Position numbers and translations under genes: made by a program
Notes under the pieces: generated by a model
Seen by the model: only the letters and a program-made list of their open reading frames with translations
Told to the model about the DNA's origin: nothing
Database searches by the model: none
Assembly (NCBI RefSeq): GCF_002233675.1
Contig: NZ_NMUQ01000003.1
Location: forward strand, 37,027-101,026
Reading direction: 5' to 3'
From: Paenibacillus herberti
GTDB lineage: Bacteria > Bacillota > Bacilli > Paenibacillales > Paenibacillaceae
DNA length: 64,000 nt
Part shown: positions 9,501 through 18,435 of the stretch, piece after piece
Layout of the letters: the number at the start of each line of letters is the position of its first letter
Numbering within the stretch: the first letter of the stretch is position 1

Positions 9501-10976
9501 GAGTTTGTATGGGTACAACTGAATTACCGTCCAGTTTATCAAAGTGAACGAGAAGAACTTAAAAAGAGAATGTATGATAAAAGAAATGAAGTTAGTTCTT
9601 TTGAAGTTTTATTAAGTGATAAAAAGATAGCTGTTGCCGAAATAAAAGGAACCATCAACAACATGATCACCACACTCGATAATGAATATGGCAAGGTTCC
9701 TTATGGTGATGGAGCAGGGGAGTTACCCTTATCTATCCATGAGATCCAAGAAGCAATAAAGAAAAATCGAGAAAATAATAAAGCGAACGAAGAATACTTA
9801 GAAGCGGAAAACAATGTTATGAAGGATATTCATTCTGCACTTGAGCGCTACCAAGCACAGCGAGAACTGCCGACTGGTAATATTTCACGACCAATATTTA
9901 ACGAACAAGAATGGAAGACATTTGGAGATACTCGTGTTGAGGCTATAACTGTTGTCTCAAGCGCATATTTGAATTCTAAGAATAGCTTGGAGTCACAGCG
10001 ATACGCTGTAACAAAGTCATGTGAATCCTACGTGAAAACACTACATGAGACTAATAATTCCAAGGTTAGCCGGTTTGCGACCGAGTTTAATTCTGTTGTC
10101 ATATTGCAAGAGAAGCTATTTGATTATCACTACATTATCGAAGCGTTTGTGAAGGTGTTTGATGCTTTAGACGCGATGGAAAATGACTTACAGAGTAAGC
10201 TAACTGAGTTGAAAAAAGATAAAGATAATCTTGTGGATATTGCGCACCGTCGTGCCGTTATTATTCACGAAAATATTTGCGAAGTTTCAAAGCACTCGAA
10301 AGTCGAACTATTCGGAAATACCATACAGATGGTGAAAATCAAGTGGGATCCGAATCCGAGGGAAGTATCTCTACATAATACTAATTTGTTTGTTGAGAAG
10401 ATTATTTATGATCTCAAAAGACTGAAAGGTGAAGGGAAAACCGATGATGAAGTAAATTTATACCTTGAGCAGCAAATGAATAGCATGAATCTCCTTAAGA
10501 ACGTTTCACCTTTGGAGAATTGTTACATTGAAATATTTAAACCGAGAAAGAAAACACTTCTCGAATTAGGTGTTGAATATTTCTCGTGGGATGAGGCCGC
10601 CTCTTGGTCAGGCGGGGAACGATATACATCCTATATGATCATGTTTATGATAATTGTGACTCACATCCGTAAGAAACTACACGGTAAAGAAAGTGTCTGG
10701 AAAACAATTGTTGCTGACAATCCATTCGGAGCTGCATCATCCGAACACGTAGTCCGACCGATCATTGAGCTTGCACTGAAAAACAAGATTCAGTTATTCT
10801 GCCTTACTGCAATTCGTGAAGAAGAAATACGAAGTCACTTTGAGGCTGTTATAAGCAATCGATATTACAATCGCGGTGGAGTAGAAATTCTGAAATCAGA
10901 ATCGGAGTACATGGAGCTTAACAACATTTATGCACTTATGAAAAGCGGACCTTTGACAGAAAAGGAATTATTTTAA
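6570..10976 (+). CDS. jetC: Wadjet protein JetC, SMC/MukB-like ATPase
   Basis: Motor subunit of Wadjet, a structural-maintenance-of-chromosomes ATPase thought to extrude DNA loops and test whether DNA is a small circle before JetD cleaves. The 1468 residues have the SMC layout: Walker A near the N-terminus (ENGGGKTS, about 38-45), long coiled coils with a central hinge-like region, then the ABC signature SGGER at 1347 and Walker B TIVADNPFG with Asp1383. ATG 6570 is favoured by GGGGAGAGG just upstream; a start at 6483 would lie inside jetB. All ATPase motifs are intact, so the operon looks functional. The jetD-first order and the large JetC differ from the classic jetABCD arrangement and suggest another Wadjet subtype. 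Confidence 0.9.
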   Translation: MPVITRIRTVGLKFDEGKKIIPDNIWEPRGKNTIFLLENGGGKTSIIQTLMQTVLPNSSLAGRNIKDTYAKKSYGHIAVEWLLDGEKEKYLLTGFCFKNAETDKDKLDYFNYLFTYEKDSEVNIATLPFTTDKMVTRYTEFRKYLLSLDYPYVEIPDSNKKYKENLMLYGILPEEWESIRKINGDEGGVEGFFQKAKTTETLITKLLVPTMENTIFQTEEDKKEIIEAFKGYKENLLIIPEYQNDIEDFKMIKSLAEMVVSSVQQLENKRQIHNSELVKIERLRSTLQMHQVKSTEALQRMEDEKKRISQELQDWNWKKDSINIQTKRDEMQELQLEAERYEEEVKSYRQQLIVLEQKEKELQSFIHYAMYDKENQAVISYTQELEMMKKTQPELEETVRNKTEELQDAWSAILHQKTKARDEVSEKIGDIKIKYDNTIAELNRCQDDKGELQNEIGSLNEYVRNYESELERTKNICDSGALDSPPMLLENFVQRLGEIQAQIQECSDHLQTYEEELSACHSKEKELSLEESIIHTERNDNQTATQEYETKYAILADTLTKQGKIVFDLFAEKDEDLAWLDKEISTRGYQRDELKVGIEELRRKIRHLTENEYFVPHHTLLEIKNRLYRGGTLVTLGSEWLADQNVDEETKEQYLQNHPLLPYSFLIEEAQTATIVREMQRIKNNREMFEIPVIFQLKNKLSVNTSHEDVILASFQDGLMAFQALDGKLFTSREKIESMIRELKQELNRKEERLKQDQHELYFLEDTFRTAKDFYKTYDAFSARRFAQRESELTDRLGSIAYELSANTESIAALRKAQTAVQNKREEYRQEQQEVHFKTEHLKNFIDKYQEPDVNFKISALKATKFALEAITTKINEIEDELDGLREGNLQQLVLLQEKERTLDEHLKIGKEYQLDQEYGFEGEYSEEEFQEILITLDKARKELNEKNAGYETKQELLLKCIENRDKAKSAIEDTGLEFVWVQLNYRPVYQSEREELKKRMYDKRNEVSSFEVLLSDKKIAVAEIKGTINNMITTLDNEYGKVPYGDGAGELPLSIHEIQEAIKKNRENNKANEEYLEAENNVMKDIHSALERYQAQRELPTGNISRPIFNEQEWKTFGDTRVEAITVVSSAYLNSKNSLESQRYAVTKSCESYVKTLHETNNSKVSRFATEFNSVVILQEKLFDYHYIIEAFVKVFDALDAMENDLQSKLTELKKDKDNLVDIAHRRAVIIHENICEVSKHSKVELFGNTIQMVKIKWDPNPREVSLHNTNLFVEKIIYDLKRLKGEGKTDDEVNLYLEQQMNSMNLLKNVSPLENCYIEIFKPRKKTLLELGVEYFSWDEAASWSGGERYTSYMIMFMIIVTHIRKKLHGKESVWKTIVADNPFGAASSEHVVRPIIELALKNKIQLFCLTAIREEEIRSHFEAVISNRYYNRGGVEILKSESEYMELNNIYALMKSGPLTEKELF

Positions 10977-11149
10977 TGACTCAAAAGGAAACATAAAAGA
11001 GGGTTGGTTGTGTCTGCGCTCCTTATGAGGATTAGACCGAAGTAAAGTTAATACTATACTATGAGTTGGGCGGCTTTCTTATGATTTTTGGATCTCTGAA
11101 ATGAAAGCTGTAGGTTATTGGAAGTCAATTTCGAAATAAGTATGTAAAA

Positions 11150-11375
11150 TCTAACGATATAGACAAGTCTCCCAATTGGCAGAGAAGGATACCAAGGTTC
11201 CACCTTACCCAACACTTCCGGATCCGTAGGACCATTCAACTGAGGCATCGTTTCAAATAAATACTTCAGATACATGTACGGATTGAGCGAATTGGCTTTG
11301 GCTGCCTCTACAAAACTGTATATGATGGCGCTCGCTCTAGCTCCCCGAGGCGTGTTACTAAAAAGAAAGCTTTTG
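11150..11375 (-). pseudogene. IS66 transposase remnant (C-terminal part)
   Basis: The minus strand encodes the C-terminal end of an IS66 transposase, including FLFSNTPRGARASAI, KANSLNPYMYLKYLFE and the PWYPSLP ending. Everything before the SNTPRGA motif is missing, so the catalytic domain is gone. It points towards jetC. Together with the plus-strand remnant next to it, it shows that this spot has received several IS66-type insertions. Confidence 0.8.
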
Positions 11376-11395
11376 TTATGTGCTTGAGCACATAA
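11376..11395. repeat. Palindrome at the junction of two IS66 remnants
   Basis: TTATGTGCT-TG-AGCACATAA has perfect 9-bp arms and a 2-base centre. It sits exactly where the minus-strand IS66 homology ends and the plus-strand homology begins, so it marks the recombination joint. Confidence 0.75.
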
Positions 11396-11626
11396 CCGGA
11401 AAAATTGGCTATTTGCCAATACGCCTCGCGGCGCAAGGGCAAGCAGTACGATTTACAGCGTGATCGAGACAGCGAAAAAAATGGTCTAAATCCCATCAAA
11501 TACTTGAAGTACCTGTTTGAGCAACTACCGCAGCTCTCCGATCCGAGAGATCCGCAAGTGCTAGATAGCTTAATGCCATGGTCGCCATCGTTACCAATAT
11601 CCTATCGTGTATATAAAACTGAATAA
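11396..11626 (+). pseudogene. IS66 transposase remnant (C-terminal part, frameshifted)
   Basis: The plus strand encodes the same C-terminal region of an IS66 transposase pointing the other way. KNWLFANTPRGARASSTIYS is read in one frame up to a run of seven A at about 11475-11481. NGLNPIKYLKYLFEQLPQL then continues in the next frame and ends with PWSPSLP. One base has therefore been lost or gained in the A-run. The catalytic domain is absent. Confidence 0.8.
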
Positions 11627-12100
11627 AACATAGAACAGCTCTCAACTTGAATACAAGGTGGGGACTGATTGACGCTTACTTAAAAAATATATCGTGGACA
11701 GAAGCCGGTAGAATGCTGCTGGCTTCATTTTTCTTGCCAGTTTTCTTGCACAAATATTGTAAATAATCTACCAATTTCACTGGTTAGACAAGGCTCAGAT
11801 TATTAGATAAACAGCTATCTCTTGAGAAGCAGAAGTGCGTTTTTGATTTAATGGGTGTTCACACACAACGAATGAGTTACACAATTCTAAAAATGACCAT
11901 TGTTAGTCTGAGAAAACAATTAAATACTATCGAACTGAGCACTTCTCGTGTTCTTTTTTCAATAATCGACTAATTTCGATAAAAATGGAGGAATTTATTT
12001 CCTGAAACTGAATTTATATTGGTGAGATAATTGAAACATACTAATAGGTTACGATAAACCTTCACGATCGCTGACTCAGATAAAAAAAGGAAGTGAAATA
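11627..12100. other. Gap before the Lamassu-like operon
   Basis: I see no convincing gene in these 474 bases. It is AT-rich and contains a weak hairpin followed by T (about 11937-11961). It should hold the promoter for the gene at 12101, but I cannot name -35 and -10 boxes with confidence. Confidence 0.4.
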
Positions 12101-13612
12101 ATGAGTTCAACTGACGTTAAACATTCAATTGCCGGTTTTTATTATCAGGTTATGTTAGCTTGTAAAGAACTGGCACTTTTGTTAAACACATCAACATCAG
12201 ACGAAAGTTATGTCGCTGTTGAATATGGGGCCGATGTAAGAATATATAATCATGAAGATATTCGAATGGAGGCCAAATTTTATAAAGACAATACATTTAC
12301 AAGGTATAAAGAGGCTATTACTCACAGCTTGTATAATTTCTTTGTTTCATTTAAGGGATCTACACCTCAAGTGAGATATCGATTTAAATGTAACGTGCCG
12401 GTGAACATCAAAGATTTACAATTTTTCGCCGAATGGAAGACAACTACTGAATTTACTGAGAAAGCAAAATACATAAAAGAGTGTTTCGTATATGAGTCAG
12501 TTGAAAAAGACCCCGTAAAAGATGGTGAATACAAAAGCTTCCAAACGTATTATGATTCCATGCATCCTAAAATGAAAAAACCGCATTATAAACAAGCGCT
12601 TATTAAGCATTTAGCTGCTCTATCCGATCCTGGAGAATATATAAAGTACATTATCCCGAGCTTAATATTCGATGATCTTGAATTAACAAGATTTATTAAA
12701 CAAATTGATTTTGATTTCCCTCAAGCCAAAGTATCTAAGTATGAGTCCATTACGAATTTAAAAAGTGCAATAGATTTGGAACTAACAAAATATAATGGAA
12801 CTCTAACTGCAGAAGAAAAAAATAAAATAATGCTTCTTCTACTTGAAGCTTTCCTTGACTCAACTGTGACAGATGACTCTAATGTGAGAACAATAAAAAT
12901 AGCTGATTGTAAAGCAATTGTCGAAAATCATCAAGCGCAATCTTTGAGGCATTTTAACAAAATAGAGTATCAAGAACTAATCCAAGAAATTGAGCTAGAA
13001 CTTTCTGATTATGAATACATATTAAGAAAGAGCGAGAATAGCGACTATGTTGATGATATCATGTCCATCCTGATTGGCTTAAAGGAGCAACTTCACTCTG
13101 AAATGGACAGTTTCGGTGTTGATAAGGTGTTAAGACGGTTTGTTATGTCGAGACGGTCATATCCACTTGAGGTTATGCGGTTGTTTCAGTCTATAACAGA
13201 AATGATGGTAAAGACTAACCGGAACGAAGAATCAGCTAGTGTTGTTGATGTTGAGTATCTCAATAACATAAAGATTGGTGAAAATTTACGTTTCTCGCTT
13301 CGTACTCTCCCTGCGGCTAGATCGGCGAGGTCTGATGCTAGTCTAATTATGAGTAATTTTATTGACCATACCCAAGAAAATTTTGAAATATCGAAGGCGG
13401 CGGGCGGAGAAACGATTATTTTTGATACCGACAGCGACATATGCCAGCTACCACTAGATGAGATCGATAGTACGATAATTGATATTTATAAAGTTAAGGA
13501 CAACAAGCAGCACCAAGAGTTTTATAAATCGTTTCGATACAGGTGCACGAAGTGCATAAAGTTATCCTTTGTAGGTAAGTGCCCGTTTCTTCAAGAGTTA
13601 AAGGGGGATTAG
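12101..13612 (+). CDS. Lamassu-like effector with Cap4/DUF4297-type nuclease domain
   Basis: Probable DNA-cutting effector of a three-gene ABC-ATPase defence system of the Lamassu/DdmABC (ABC three-component) type. The N-terminal ~100 residues resemble DUF4297/Cap4 nucleases: an early GFYYQ motif (12-16), then Glu41, Asp45 and Glu57-x-Lys59, arranged like a PD-(D/E)XK site. The remainder (to residue 503) is helical and ends with a small Cys-rich patch (CTKCIKLSFVGKCPF). Order and spacing (effector, small middle protein, Rad50-like ATPase, gaps of 3-4 bases) match ddmA-ddmB-ddmC of Vibrio cholerae. The nuclease gene itself is intact. Assignment rests on motif and context, not on a search. Confidence 0.7.
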   Translation: MSSTDVKHSIAGFYYQVMLACKELALLLNTSTSDESYVAVEYGADVRIYNHEDIRMEAKFYKDNTFTRYKEAITHSLYNFFVSFKGSTPQVRYRFKCNVPVNIKDLQFFAEWKTTTEFTEKAKYIKECFVYESVEKDPVKDGEYKSFQTYYDSMHPKMKKPHYKQALIKHLAALSDPGEYIKYIIPSLIFDDLELTRFIKQIDFDFPQAKVSKYESITNLKSAIDLELTKYNGTLTAEEKNKIMLLLLEAFLDSTVTDDSNVRTIKIADCKAIVENHQAQSLRHFNKIEYQELIQEIELELSDYEYILRKSENSDYVDDIMSILIGLKEQLHSEMDSFGVDKVLRRFVMSRRSYPLEVMRLFQSITEMMVKTNRNEESASVVDVEYLNNIKIGENLRFSLRTLPAARSARSDASLIMSNFIDHTQENFEISKAAGGETIIFDTDSDICQLPLDEIDSTIIDIYKVKDNKQHQEFYKSFRYRCTKCIKLSFVGKCPFLQELKGD

Positions 13613-13616
13613 CATT

Positions 13617-14141
13617 TTGGAGCAATTAGCAAAATTATTGGAACTGAACGATATCCATATGTTTGAAGAACTAAATGATGCATTTGTATGTAATTTAAAT
13701 CAGGATAAGGTATTGATCATAAAAAAAATCACGACCCTCCAAGAGGTTCAAGACTTGGTTTATACACTTCCTCGTCTCAAAGAAAAACTAAGAGAAAAGA
13801 TAATCAATATTCAAAATACAGAGGAAGTTGAAGATTTAAATCTTTCAAAGTTTCTATGGGATATGTATGTAATTGGCTTACATCATATTGAGCAAGAAGA
13901 AGAGAGATTTAATGAGATAGATGTTGCAAAATTTCAACGAAATCGATTTGTGGCCCGGAAAATCATTATTGAGTATATAAATGATGAAGAACTGATGAAC
14001 CAGTTCAATCAGATAGTGTTACCAGAAAGAACTTTAAACAAAATTTTGGAAACCTATGTAACACAAGGATTTGATTATCAGCCGGAAGAAATTGAAGGGC
14101 TACTTTTACAAATAGATGAGATTATTAAGGTAGGTGAATGA
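13617..14141 (+). CDS. Lamassu-like middle component
   Basis: Small acidic, helical protein of 174 residues with no motif I recognise on its own. It lies four bases after the effector gene and three bases before the ATPase gene, the position of the middle component (LmuC/DdmB, or ABC-3C MC) in such systems, which links effector and ATPase. Translation likely starts at TTG 13617, which has AAGGGGG at 13601-13607. Function is inferred from gene order. Confidence 0.6.
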   Translation: MEQLAKLLELNDIHMFEELNDAFVCNLNQDKVLIIKKITTLQEVQDLVYTLPRLKEKLREKIINIQNTEEVEDLNLSKFLWDMYVIGLHHIEQEEERFNEIDVAKFQRNRFVARKIIIEYINDEELMNQFNQIVLPERTLNKILETYVTQGFDYQPEEIEGLLLQIDEIIKVGE

Positions 14142-14144
14142 TCA

Positions 14145-15752
14145 ATGTATCTAAGTGAAGTGAAAATTAAAAATTTTCGGGGCTATGGTGAAAATCCTAA
14201 TCGTCCCGATTATTATTATATATTTGACCAATTGGATTCCCCTCTAGTTGTATTTCATGGTTTTAATGGTCATGGTAAGACGTCGTTTTTTGAAGCGATA
14301 GAATGGTGTTTGACCGATACTGTTGCACGTTTAGAGAGGCTTTATAAAGCAAACCACGGTGGGGCATATACAGCAAATGATTTAAATCGAAGTCATTATT
14401 TAAAATTCTCGGCGAGTGTTTCAAACCAAAGAAGACGCCCTACCGAAGATCGTGAGGTTGTTGTTGAGATCTCATTTGACAATGGGACAAAAGTTATCAG
14501 AAGAAGTAACAGTCGGATTTTGTCGATTAGCGACAGCTCAGATTACAATTCTAGTCTTGAATTTATTGAGAATGGTAAAGAACCAAGGAGTATTAGCAAT
14601 AATGAGCTCTTAGAATACTTCGCTCCAAGATCAAATGATGGCAGTAGTTTTATCCGAGCACACGTTTTGGCTCAAGAGGGTATCACTGACTTTGTAAGAA
14701 AAACATCTCCAGACGAACGGAAATCTTTGTTTATGCGTTATCTGCAACAAGAGGGTCTTTCTGATCATATTGCGCGTTTGCGTCTTTACATGAATGGGGG
14801 CAACGCTTTAAGTAGAAAAAAGTCAGAGAATGAGGGACAGAAGACACAACTGATTACGCAACAGCAGCAGATTAATGGATTTCTACAAAATATTGGATAT
14901 GCTGATTTTGAAAGTTACAAGACTCAGTTTCATGTATTTTTTGGTCGGCTTGTACCTTTTTCCAAACGGTCATCCCGTTTTGAAAATCTCTCGCTAAATT
15001 TACTTATACATGAACGTGAACTAGAAGCAACAGATTATTCGAGGTTACTTCAAAGTGCCGCACAAGTATACGAAAGGTCTGTAACTGAAAGGGGGAAATT
15101 ACAAGCACGGCATGCGGAACTCCAGACAATAAGAGCTCATGTGAAAACTCTTGAGCTATTAATTCAAGCTGAGCAATGGATTAGAAAAGGTATTCATGCT
15201 CTTTTGTTAAAGGATGAGGACATTGAGGGACTTCAAAAGACAACTGAGGAGATAGAAAGAGAGAAATTGCTTGTCGAGCAGTCTAAAAGAACGTCAGCAG
15301 TCCAACTTAGTTTGGTTATTGGTTTTGTACAATTATTTGAGTCAATTTCAAATCAAATTGATAGTGTAAATAAAAGTATAAATATGGATGTTTGGAAAGC
15401 GGTTAGAGATGAGTTTGATCACTCGCGACTTTTTGCACAAGAGTTTAAGGAGATAATCGAGCAGAAAAGATTATCTATGCCTGCGCATAATGAGGAAATA
15501 TTATTGTATTGGCAATCACGTTATCTCTCGCTTGATGGTGAGCGTCAACAAATAGCTGAGAACATAAGAAGCACTAATGAAAAGAAAAACAGCCTCTCTT
15601 CATTAAATAGTCAGTATAAACTGATATTAGATCAAGTTAAAGCGTATATACATAACCATACCGATTCTATTACGTCTTGTCCCGTGTGTTTAAATGAAGA
15701 TTTTACATCAGCACGTTATATTAATGTACTTGGAATCACTAGCGTTGCATAA
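14145..15752 (+). pseudogene. Lamassu-like Rad50/SMC ATPase, N-terminal part (split by IS)
   Basis: First half of the sensor ATPase of the Lamassu-like system. It has Walker A GFNGHGKT at residues 39-46, coiled-coil segments and a zinc-hook motif CPVC at 512-515, as in Rad50-type proteins. Native sequence ends at base 15736, within ..INVLGI; the last few codons up to the stop at 15750-15752 come from the inserted IS. The continuation is at 17193-18435. Joining the two pieces across the duplicated 9-bp target restores one frame of 945 codons, so this was a 944-residue protein until the insertion. The separated halves lack a complete ATPase site, so the system is probably inactive unless the IS excises. 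Confidence 0.85.
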
Positions 15753-17183
15753 ATAATTTCCGAATGTTCAAAATCTTCAGTTTCCCTATTTCGACACAAA
15801 AAAAGATCCTTTACAATGGGTATGGGAGGTAGTTCCTGTCCATAATCCACTGAAAGGATCAGCGCATGGATAAGGATACCCTATTTTCTTCATTTGGTAA
15901 ATGGGTTGCACCCATTTTTTCAACAACGTTTTTAGATCAACTTGCTCAGAATCACGCAGATGCCTACGTCAAGAAGCTTACGGTTCCGGCCTATTTGAAA
16001 CTATTCTTGCATGCCCAGCTTCAACAGCGCGAAGGACTCCGGAGCATTGCAGATGATGTCCTGAGCAAAGACTTTCAGCAAGAACTGGGTTTTGAGTCCA
16101 TCTCGTTTAGCCAGCTATGCCGCAAGAACAACCAGGTGAATCCTGCCTTGCTCGAAAATCTGTTTGAGCAGCTAGCCAGGAAGGTCCTACGTAGCGAAGG
16201 CGCCACGGCTGCAGATCGTAAAACCGTCCAGGTGATCGACTCGACCACCATTTCCCTGTGCCTGCAGAGATACAAATGGGCCGAATTCCGTCAAACCAAA
16301 GCGGGCATTAAGATTCATCTACGTCTGGCGTTTATGGGGAAAGAGAGCGTTCTGCCTGAGCGTGCGACAATTACGACGGCGAAGAAAAACGACCGTACAC
16401 AGATGGACGCCCTTATCGACGAGGAAGGCGCCACGTATCTATTCGATCGCGGTTATGTGGATTACAAGGCGTTCGATGATTACACGGAGCGCGGCATCCA
16501 CTTCGTCACCCGGCTGAAAAACAACGCTGTCATTGAACCCCTAGAATCCTTCCCCATCCCGATGGAAAGCAGGGTGACGATGGATGAACGCGTACGGATC
16601 GGATCGGCGTCCAAGCGGGCTAAGCGGGAGTACCGCATGATTGAAACGGCGGATTCGGAAGGAAATCTGCTCATCCTAGTGACCAACCGCTTCGAACTGA
16701 CGTGCGACGAGATTTCGGATATGTACCGGAGCCGCTGGGCAATTGAAACGTTCTTCAAGTGGATGAAGCAGCATCTTCGAATCAAACGGTTTTACGGCAC
16801 CAGCGAACGGGCCGTGCAAAACCAGGTCTGGATGGCGCTCATTGCCTACTGCCTGCTCGTGCTGGTGAAAAAAAAGACGCAGACGCCGCATTCGCTGCTG
16901 ATGCTAAGCCGCTGGCTCCGGGTACTGTTGTGGAAGCCGGCAGAGCAATGGTTAAGGCGGATTCATCGGCCACCGAGCCGCAAGTCGGCAGGACGCCGAA
17001 GGTTGAATTCAACCTGAGCAAAAGGGCCTGAGGCCTGTTGGTATTCACGTAGCAGAATATACATAAACTACCAAATGGACAGGACTACCTTTGAGAGGAG
17101 TTCGACCTTTTGGTTTTGTTGACATCGATAGTGTGTTTGAATATTCAATTTATTTTATTGTGAAGGTTTATGCAACGCTAGTG
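15737..17183 (+). mobile_element. IS4-family insertion sequence, complete, 1447 bp
   Basis: Both ends are visible. The left end CACTAGCGTTGCATAAA (15737-15753) is repeated inverted at 17167-17183. Immediately outside each end is the same 9-mer ACTTGGAAT (15728-15736 and 17184-17192), the target duplication. Length, terminal repeats and 9-bp duplication fit the IS4 family. Perfect duplication and an intact transposase point to a recent insertion. Confidence 0.95.
15866..17017 (+). CDS. IS4 family transposase
   Basis: DDE transposase of 383 residues that excises and inserts the surrounding element. The catalytic triad is visible: Asp125 in VIDSTT, Asp194 in LFDRGY, and the family signature Y287-x2-R290-x3-E294-x6-K301. 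The N-terminal ~100 residues form the DNA-binding region. The gene has higher GC than the AT-rich defence genes it interrupts, showing a different origin. ATG 15866 follows AAAGGATCAGCGC. No frameshift or missing residue was seen, so it should be active. Confidence 0.93.
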   Translation: MDKDTLFSSFGKWVAPIFSTTFLDQLAQNHADAYVKKLTVPAYLKLFLHAQLQQREGLRSIADDVLSKDFQQELGFESISFSQLCRKNNQVNPALLENLFEQLARKVLRSEGATAADRKTVQVIDSTTISLCLQRYKWAEFRQTKAGIKIHLRLAFMGKESVLPERATITTAKKNDRTQMDALIDEEGATYLFDRGYVDYKAFDDYTERGIHFVTRLKNNAVIEPLESFPIPMESRVTMDERVRIGSASKRAKREYRMIETADSEGNLLILVTNRFELTCDEISDMYRSRWAIETFFKWMKQHLRIKRFYGTSERAVQNQVWMALIAYCLLVLVKKKTQTPHSLLMLSRWLRVLLWKPAEQWLRRIHRPPSRKSAGRRRLNST

Positions 17184-17202
17184 ACTTGGAATACATGCTG
17201 AC

Positions 17203-18435
17203 ATGGGTATACCCACTAATATAATATCAATAATTGATAAAACTGTATCAAATGGAGATAAAGTTCTTGATGTGTTGTCTGGCGAGGAAGCTCAACTAAA
17301 CAGCAAATTTGTTGAAATTAATAGTTCGATTGTTACAGAAGTGATTGAACCACTAGTTAGATGGTTGCAGTCTCTACGTGAAAAGTTTTTGGCAGGTTAT
17401 CAGGAAGTTAAAAGCACAATAGAACAGCAGCAAAGGGAGTTTCGTGCTTTAGAGAACCAAGTAATTCAAAGGGGAAGAGACGCTGAAGAGCTTTGGGAAC
17501 GGGCAAGAGAATCCACAAGGGTATTGTTTGGCGATGATGCTGAGCTAAAAAATATTAATGTGAAATCATTGGATGATCTGTTGGTAAGTAAAAGTCAATG
17601 GTTCGAAGGGAATTTAAAAGAAGTCGGCTTTGAATACGAGCCCAATCTTGAGGAGATAACAAGTAAAATATTAATGATACGAAATGAAAAAGAAGTTTCA
17701 GATTATTATCCAAATAACTTAATTCAATTAGATAAGAATCAAATATCGAATAAACGGACATTCTTAATGATCGAACTGTTAATCAAGCGACTCGATGACT
17801 TATTGAAACTTAGGGTTCCTGGTGAATTTAATGAGTTCTTCTCAAGGTACGAACAACTGGGTGCTGCGATAGGACAGCATACTGAAAAAATAAATTTAAT
17901 TGATACATATCAACAACAAGTGAGGCTTAGACATACTGAGCTTGTTGCTAAGCAAAATCAAATCCTTGGGGATCAATTACATGGACATCCTGTAATAGCT
18001 TGGGTGTATAGTGCTATTAATCCTCACACTCAATATAAGGACTTAAAGGTGATTGTTGACCATCAAGGTACTCATTTCACAAGCGAAGAAATTCAAAACA
18101 ACCTTTATTTAGACCAAATATTTAGTCAGGCACAACTAAATATATTGGCGTTAAGTACCTTTATAGGAATTGGTTTGAGTCAACAGTACAGCAGTTTAGA
18201 CCAATTATTCATTGACGACCCAATACAAAGTATGGACGATGTGAATGTTTTGGCATTTATCGATGTACTTAGAGCTGTATTGAATTCTGAATCAAATAAA
18301 AAACGGTTAATTATTTCAACTCATGATGATAATTTCGCTGAGCTGTTAGCGGTTAAAATGAGAAACAAAAATGTATTACAGTATTTTATTGAAGGCTATG
18401 GACCGGAAGGACCTATATTTAGAAAACAAAATTAA
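17203..18435 (+). pseudogene. Lamassu-like Rad50/SMC ATPase, C-terminal part (split by IS)
   Basis: Second half of the interrupted ATPase gene. The native frame resumes at base 17193, just after the target duplication; ATG 17203 (MGIPTNII..) is an internal codon that now gives the first possible start. The segment contains the second coiled coil, then the signature-helix region FSQAQLNILALS and Walker B LFIDDPIQSMDD, followed by ISTHDDNFAELL. The second zinc-hook strand would be formed with the other half or another molecule. Without Walker A it cannot bind ATP alone. Confidence 0.83.
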
